Source of the DNA: Candidatus Obscuribacterales bacterium
GTDB lineage: Bacteria > Cyanobacteriota > Vampirovibrionia > Obscuribacterales > Obscuribacteraceae
Length of the DNA stretch: 55,732 bases
Reading direction: 5' to 3'
Assembly: GCA_019752635.1 (NCBI GenBank)
Contig: JAIELX010000082.1
Coordinates: forward strand, 1 to 55,732
The notes beneath the pieces were generated by a model. That model saw nothing but the letters and a program-made list of their open reading frames with translations, did not search any database and was not told the origin of the DNA. Shown here one piece after another: positions 51,875 through 55,732 of the stretch. The translations under genes were made by a program, and so were the position numbers. Within the stretch, counting starts at the first letter, position 1; each line of letters starts with the position of its first letter.

Positions 51875-53590
51875 CTACTTACGAGCTTCTTTCCTGGCCT
51901 GTTCTTTGGCACGTTGCTTGGCTCGTTTCTCGGCGAGTTCGTCCTCGCGTTTCTTGGCCAGCTTTCGCTCCAGCTCCGCTGCTTTTTGCTCCGCCACTTT
52001 TTCTTGATAATAGTCGTAGCCGCCAACGTATTCGATCAGCCGGCCGTCTTTGATTTCAACTATTTTGGTGGCGATTTGCGAGATGAAATAGCGATCGTGC
52101 GATACCACTACCACGCAGCCATCAAATCCGCGCAGGGCAGCTTCGAGGGTCTCTTTCGCAGGAATGTCCAGGTGGTTTGTCGGTTCGTCCAGAATGAGGA
52201 AGTTGGCGGTTCCGGTCATCATCTTTGCCAGGGCCACCCTGGCTTTCTCGCCTCCGCTCAAGTCCTTTACGCGTTTGAAAACGCTGTCCCCGCTGAACAA
52301 GAATTTGCCTAGCAGCCCGCGGATCTCAGAGTCTTTCCAGTTGTGTACTTGTTCGGCGATGGTTTCGATCAGTGTCTTGTTTATGTCGAGTGCTTCCGCC
52401 TGGTTTTGTTCGAAGTAAGCGGGAAACACATTGTGCTCGCCAAACGTAACTGTTCCTTCTGATGGCTGTTCTCGTCCGTTCAACAAGCGAAGCAGCGTCG
52501 ACTTGCCGCATCCGTTCGGACCGAGCAGCGCAATGCGGTCGCCTCGTGTAATAGTCAGGTTCGCATCCAAGAAGAGGACGTTGTCTTCGTAAGCGTGCGT
52601 CAGGTGTTTGATTTCGGCCACCACCTTACCGCTTCGCATCGCAGTCGGGAACTTGAATTCCAGCGTTCTTGGTCCATCTTCTGGCGCCTCAATCATTTCC
52701 CACTTTTCGATCTGCTTTTCGCGGCTCTTCGCCTGGGTGCTTCTTGTCGCGCTGGCCCGGAAGCGATCGACGAATGTTTGTTGCCGTTGTAACTCTTCTT
52801 GTTGGCGCTCATATGCCGCCAACTGGGCGTTTCTTACTTCTTCTTTCGCAGTGATGTAGGCGGTGTAGTTCCCCAAATAGGTGGTGGATTCTCCGCGTTC
52901 TACTTCGACTATTTTGGTACAGAGTTTATCCAGAAATAGGCGATCGTGAGACACAATGACCATCGGGACAGTTTGCGATACCAGATAGCCTTCCAGCCAT
53001 TCGATAGTTTCCATGTCTATATGGTTAGTAGGTTCGTCTAAGAGCAGGATGTCCGGCTCGCGTAGCATAACTTTGCCGAAGCCCATTCGCATTTGCCAGC
53101 CACCGCTAAACTCGGAGACCAACCGGTCGCCATCATCCATGGTGAATCCGATTTGCGGCAGAATTCTCTCGACGCGCCGTTCAAGTCCGTACCCGTCAAC
53201 CAATTCGAATTCACGCTGATAGCGATCCATCTTATGGAGCAGGCGATCGAGTACTTCGCCGTCAGCATCGGCTAACTGATGTTGCACAGCATGAAGTGCC
53301 TTTTGAATCTGATAGGCTTCCTTAAATGCCGTCAATAACTCTTCTTTGACGGTATTAGTCTGATCGATCTCGAATTCTTGCGTAAGGTAAGCAATCTTTG
53401 CGCCGTTGGGTTTGAACACATCACCGGACGTTGGTTCAATTTCACCTGTAATTATTTTGAATTGTGTAGTCTTGCCGGCGCCGTTCGCACCGACCAGCCC
53501 GACTCGTTCTCCGGGTTTTACTTCCCATGTGACTTCGCGTAATACATCAGCATTGGGATAAATTTTTGAAATGCGATCGAGTCTGAGCAT
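51875..53590 (-). CDS. ABC-F family ATPase with lysine-rich C-terminus
   Basis: 571 residues, two ABC cassettes with no membrane domain. Cassette 1: GANGAGKTTQ, SEFSGGWQMRM, ILLLDEPTNHID. Cassette 2: GPNGCGKSTLL, DLSGGEKARVAL, LILDEPTNHLD. The linker between them holds the ABC-F arm/coiled coil (QEELQRQQTFVDRFR). The last ~45 residues are a charged helix rich in Lys, Arg, Glu and Ala. ABC-F proteins bind the ribosomal E site to rescue or tune translation, some conferring antibiotic resistance. ATG 53590 matches the family start MLRLDRISKIY; a GTG at 53626 is less likely. Divergent from the second ABC-F. Confidence 0.94.
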   Translation of the reverse strand: MLRLDRISKIYPNADVLREVTWEVKPGERVGLVGANGAGKTTQFKIITGEIEPTSGDVFKPNGAKIAYLTQEFEIDQTNTVKEELLTAFKEAYQIQKALHAVQHQLADADGEVLDRLLHKMDRYQREFELVDGYGLERRVERILPQIGFTMDDGDRLVSEFSGGWQMRMGFGKVMLREPDILLLDEPTNHIDMETIEWLEGYLVSQTVPMVIVSHDRLFLDKLCTKIVEVERGESTTYLGNYTAYITAKEEVRNAQLAAYERQQEELQRQQTFVDRFRASATRSTQAKSREKQIEKWEMIEAPEDGPRTLEFKFPTAMRSGKVVAEIKHLTHAYEDNVLFLDANLTITRGDRIALLGPNGCGKSTLLRLLNGREQPSEGTVTFGEHNVFPAYFEQNQAEALDINKTLIETIAEQVHNWKDSEIRGLLGKFLFSGDSVFKRVKDLSGGEKARVALAKMMTGTANFLILDEPTNHLDIPAKETLEAALRGFDGCVVVVSHDRYFISQIATKIVEIKDGRLIEYVGGYDYYQEKVAEQKAAELERKLAKKREDELAEKRAKQRAKEQARKEARK

Positions 53591-53796
53591 GGTTCCGAAA
53601 AATCTCGCAAAAGGTCTTGCCCGCACAATGTCGGGTGTTTTTCAATCATACAACATAACCTGCCGAAAGCTAGCGCTCGTATAGTTTCGCAAGTAATGGA
53701 CCGCAACAGGACTGTCATTTTGTGACTTCCAAAGGTGGCAAGGTGATGATGTGGCGCTAATTAGGTATGATTGTGTCCTCGTCTTTGGTCTGGAAA

Positions 53797-55629
53797 ATGG
53801 GAATTCTAATTAGTTGCCAGTCGATTAGTAAGTACTATAGTTCGCGTCCGCTCTTTCGCGATCTCTCCTTCGGCGTCGAGGAAAAGGAGCGTCTGGGGCT
53901 TATCGGTCCGAACGGTGCGGGAAAGTCGACTCTATTGAAAGTGTTGGCAGGACAGGTTGAACCGGACGAAGGTTCCCTGGCTATGAGGAAGAACCTTCGA
54001 GTGGCTTACGTGCCGCAGGACGAAAATTTTGCAGATGAGCAAAGCATTAGGGAAATCGTAACGGCTGCGGCAATGTCCGTTCCATTTATTGACCATGAGC
54101 GCGAGGCTGCAATTGACTCCACGCTGACAAAAATTGGTTTCCCCGATCGTGAAGTGCCGGCGGGAAAATTGTCCGGTGGCTGGAAAAAACGTCTAGCTCT
54201 GGCCTGCGGCTTAGTTACAAAGCCTGATTTGTTGTTGATAGACGAGCCCACCAATCACCTTGATCTTGAAGGAGTTCTTTGGCTCGAAGGATTTCTGAAG
54301 AGTTATGATGCGTCTTTCATTTTGATTAGCCATGACCGAGCATTCATTGAGAGTGTGGTTACCCGCGTGATGGAGCTTAATCCCAGATATCCGGAAGGCT
54401 TTCTGAGCGTTAAGGGAGTCTACAGCGATTTTCTCGCTGCGCGTGAGGAGAAGTTGGCGGAGCAGATGAATTTGCAGGCGGCGCTGGCCAGCCAGGTTCG
54501 ACGGGAAATTGCCTGGTTGCAGCGTGGTGCGCGCGCTCGACAAACCAAGGCAAAGGGGCGGATTCAAGAAGCAGAAAAATTGATTGACGAACTGGCGGAG
54601 GTGAAGCGTCGCAACCAGCTAAACACCGAGATGGGCGTCTCGTTCGATGCGTCAGGGCGTCAAACCAAAGTGATGCTTTCCGCAAAAGGTATCGCCAAGA
54701 GTTTCGGGGACAAGAAGCTGTTCTCCGGGTTGGACATTACTCTGGGTCCCGGATCGAGGCTCGGTCTAGTCGGGCGCAATGGCAGCGGTAAGACCACATT
54801 GCTGAATATTCTTATTGGAAAAGGCAGTCCTGATGTGGGACAGGTCAAACGCGCAGACGACTTGAAGATAGTTTGGTTTGACCAGACTCGCGCTCAGTTG
54901 GACAAGACGAAGTCTTTGAAGGATGCCCTTAGTCCAACGGGAGATTCGGTAACTTATCGCGGCCGACTGATCCACATTGCGACTTGGGCAAAGCGATTCC
55001 TGTTTCAGGTCGACCAGTTGCAGATGCCTATCAGCTACCTTTCGGGAGGAGAGCAGGCTCGTATTCTCATTGCGAATTTGATGTTGCAACCGGCAGACAT
55101 CCTTATTCTGGACGAGCCTACCAATGATTTGGATATTCCATCGCTAGAAGTATTGGAAGACAGTCTGTCGGACTTTCCCGGCGCCATCGTATTGGTGACC
55201 CACGACCGGATGATGCTGGACACGGTTTCCAATCGCGTCCTAGGTTTGGACGGGCGAGGTAAGGCTGCTTACTTTGCCGACTATGAGCAGTGGATTCAAC
55301 ATTCGTCGCGCGAGGATGCAGCGCTGCAATCGGTGACCGGTTCGTCCGGAACTGCGGTGGATAAGACTGCCGACAAAAACAGCGGTCGAAGGAGGCAGGG
55401 ACTGTCTACATCGGAGAAGCGCGACTTGGAGGCGATCCCGGAGCGCATAGAGGAGCAGGAAAAGCTGATCGCAGCCATTGCCGCTAAAATGAGCGACCCT
55501 GCAGTGTCCGCCAATTTCACACGCTTGCAAGAGATCATGAAAGAGCAAGAGCAGGCCCAGAGCGAGCTGGAACGACTTTTTAGTCGCTGGGAAGACTTGG
55601 AAGCACGCGCGGCCGCTGACGCTAAGTAA
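53797..55629 (+). CDS. uup: ABC-F family ATPase, Uup-like
   Basis: About 610 residues. Cassette 1: GPNGAGKSTLLK, LSGGWKKRLALA, LLLIDEPTNHLD; cassette 2: GRNGSGKTTLLN, LSGGEQARILIA, LILDEPTNDLD. The C-terminal ~90 residues, after SGRRRQGLSTSEKRDLE, form the helical hairpin (ABC_tran_CTD) characteristic of Uup, which binds DNA or ribosomes in studied cases. ATG 53797 matches the family start (MGILISCQSISKYY); ATG 53767 is the alternative, neither with a strong ribosome site. The 206-nt divergent gap to the other ABC-F gene should contain both promoters. Confidence 0.93.
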   Translation: MGILISCQSISKYYSSRPLFRDLSFGVEEKERLGLIGPNGAGKSTLLKVLAGQVEPDEGSLAMRKNLRVAYVPQDENFADEQSIREIVTAAAMSVPFIDHEREAAIDSTLTKIGFPDREVPAGKLSGGWKKRLALACGLVTKPDLLLIDEPTNHLDLEGVLWLEGFLKSYDASFILISHDRAFIESVVTRVMELNPRYPEGFLSVKGVYSDFLAAREEKLAEQMNLQAALASQVRREIAWLQRGARARQTKAKGRIQEAEKLIDELAEVKRRNQLNTEMGVSFDASGRQTKVMLSAKGIAKSFGDKKLFSGLDITLGPGSRLGLVGRNGSGKTTLLNILIGKGSPDVGQVKRADDLKIVWFDQTRAQLDKTKSLKDALSPTGDSVTYRGRLIHIATWAKRFLFQVDQLQMPISYLSGGEQARILIANLMLQPADILILDEPTNDLDIPSLEVLEDSLSDFPGAIVLVTHDRMMLDTVSNRVLGLDGRGKAAYFADYEQWIQHSSREDAALQSVTGSSGTAVDKTADKNSGRRRQGLSTSEKRDLEAIPERIEEQEKLIAAIAAKMSDPAVSANFTRLQEIMKEQEQAQSELERLFSRWEDLEARAAADAK

Positions 55630-55717
55630 CAGTGCCTACATCTTGTTGTCCAGAACGAGACTGTAAAATAATTTGTGTCAAAGGCCCGAGCTAAACACTA
55701 GAAAAGGAGCTCGCCCC

Positions 55718-55732
55718 ATGACCGATAAAACG
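55718..55732 (+). CDS. Start of a gene cut by the window end
   Basis: ATG 55718 opens MTDKT and continues past the window. AAGGAG eight nt upstream makes it a credible start. Nothing can be said about the product. Confidence 0.5.

Noticed and set aside
1..55732. Mobile elements, CRISPR arrays, tRNA or rRNA genes
   Set aside because: No transposase, integrase, regular spacer-repeat pattern or tRNA T-loop was found by eye in either strand.

Overview
The window reads as chromosomal DNA of a non-photosynthetic cyanobacterial relative, most likely Melainabacteria/Vampirovibrionia of the Obscuribacterales type. This is an inference. It rests on a DUF3370-like protein (a family I know mainly from cyanobacteria), five copies of the cyanobacterial HIP1 palindrome GCGATCGC where about one is expected by chance, many large secreted proteins of unknown function, TTG starts behind strong Shine-Dalgarno sites, and a glycogen-debranching enzyme carrying a long private N-terminal region. 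I saw no tRNA, rRNA, CRISPR array, insertion sequence or prophage.

Layout. 0.2-5.4 kb: a secreted repeat-rich beta-helix-like protein and a beta-propeller-like protein on the minus strand, then a two-helix membrane peptide. 5.5-13.4 kb: an OmpR-type regulator with the remnant of a histidine-kinase tail beside it, a Tag-like glycosylase, a DUF3370-like protein, and a very large CHASE3/GAF/PAS hybrid kinase coupled to a receiver. 13.7-17.9 kb: an Lhr-type helicase. 18-28.7 kb: secreted low-complexity, TPR, vWA and HEAT-like proteins, an orphan DUF6088 protein, DoxX, Nudix and a truncated haemoglobin. 28.9-29.6 kb: three tiny membrane peptides. 29.6-38.7 kb: glycogen metabolism (two debranching enzymes and GlgB) with an unknown membrane protein. 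38.9-42 kb: an ACT-domain protein and a putative papain-like protease. 42.5-45.4 kb: envelope enzymes (two M23 peptidases and an L,D-transpeptidase). 45.5-48.4 kb: a methionine/aspartate-family operon. 48.5-55.7 kb: small membrane proteins, an acyl-CoA ligase and two divergent ABC-F ATPases.

The standout is the leader of the methionine operon. A near-consensus promoter fires almost directly onto a 28-codon ORF with seven Met codons. It is followed by a 10-bp terminator hairpin with a T6 tract, and a competing 12-of-13 pairing joins the leader ORF to the terminator's left arm. These are the parts of a ribosome-mediated methionine attenuator controlling cystathionine gamma-synthase/lyase and aspartokinase. 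The aspartokinase reading frame is itself interrupted at a T7 run. Other points of interest are the tandem MF-type membrane peptides, a dispersed 11-bp hairpin family, and a structured 92-nt element at 8.6-8.7 kb.
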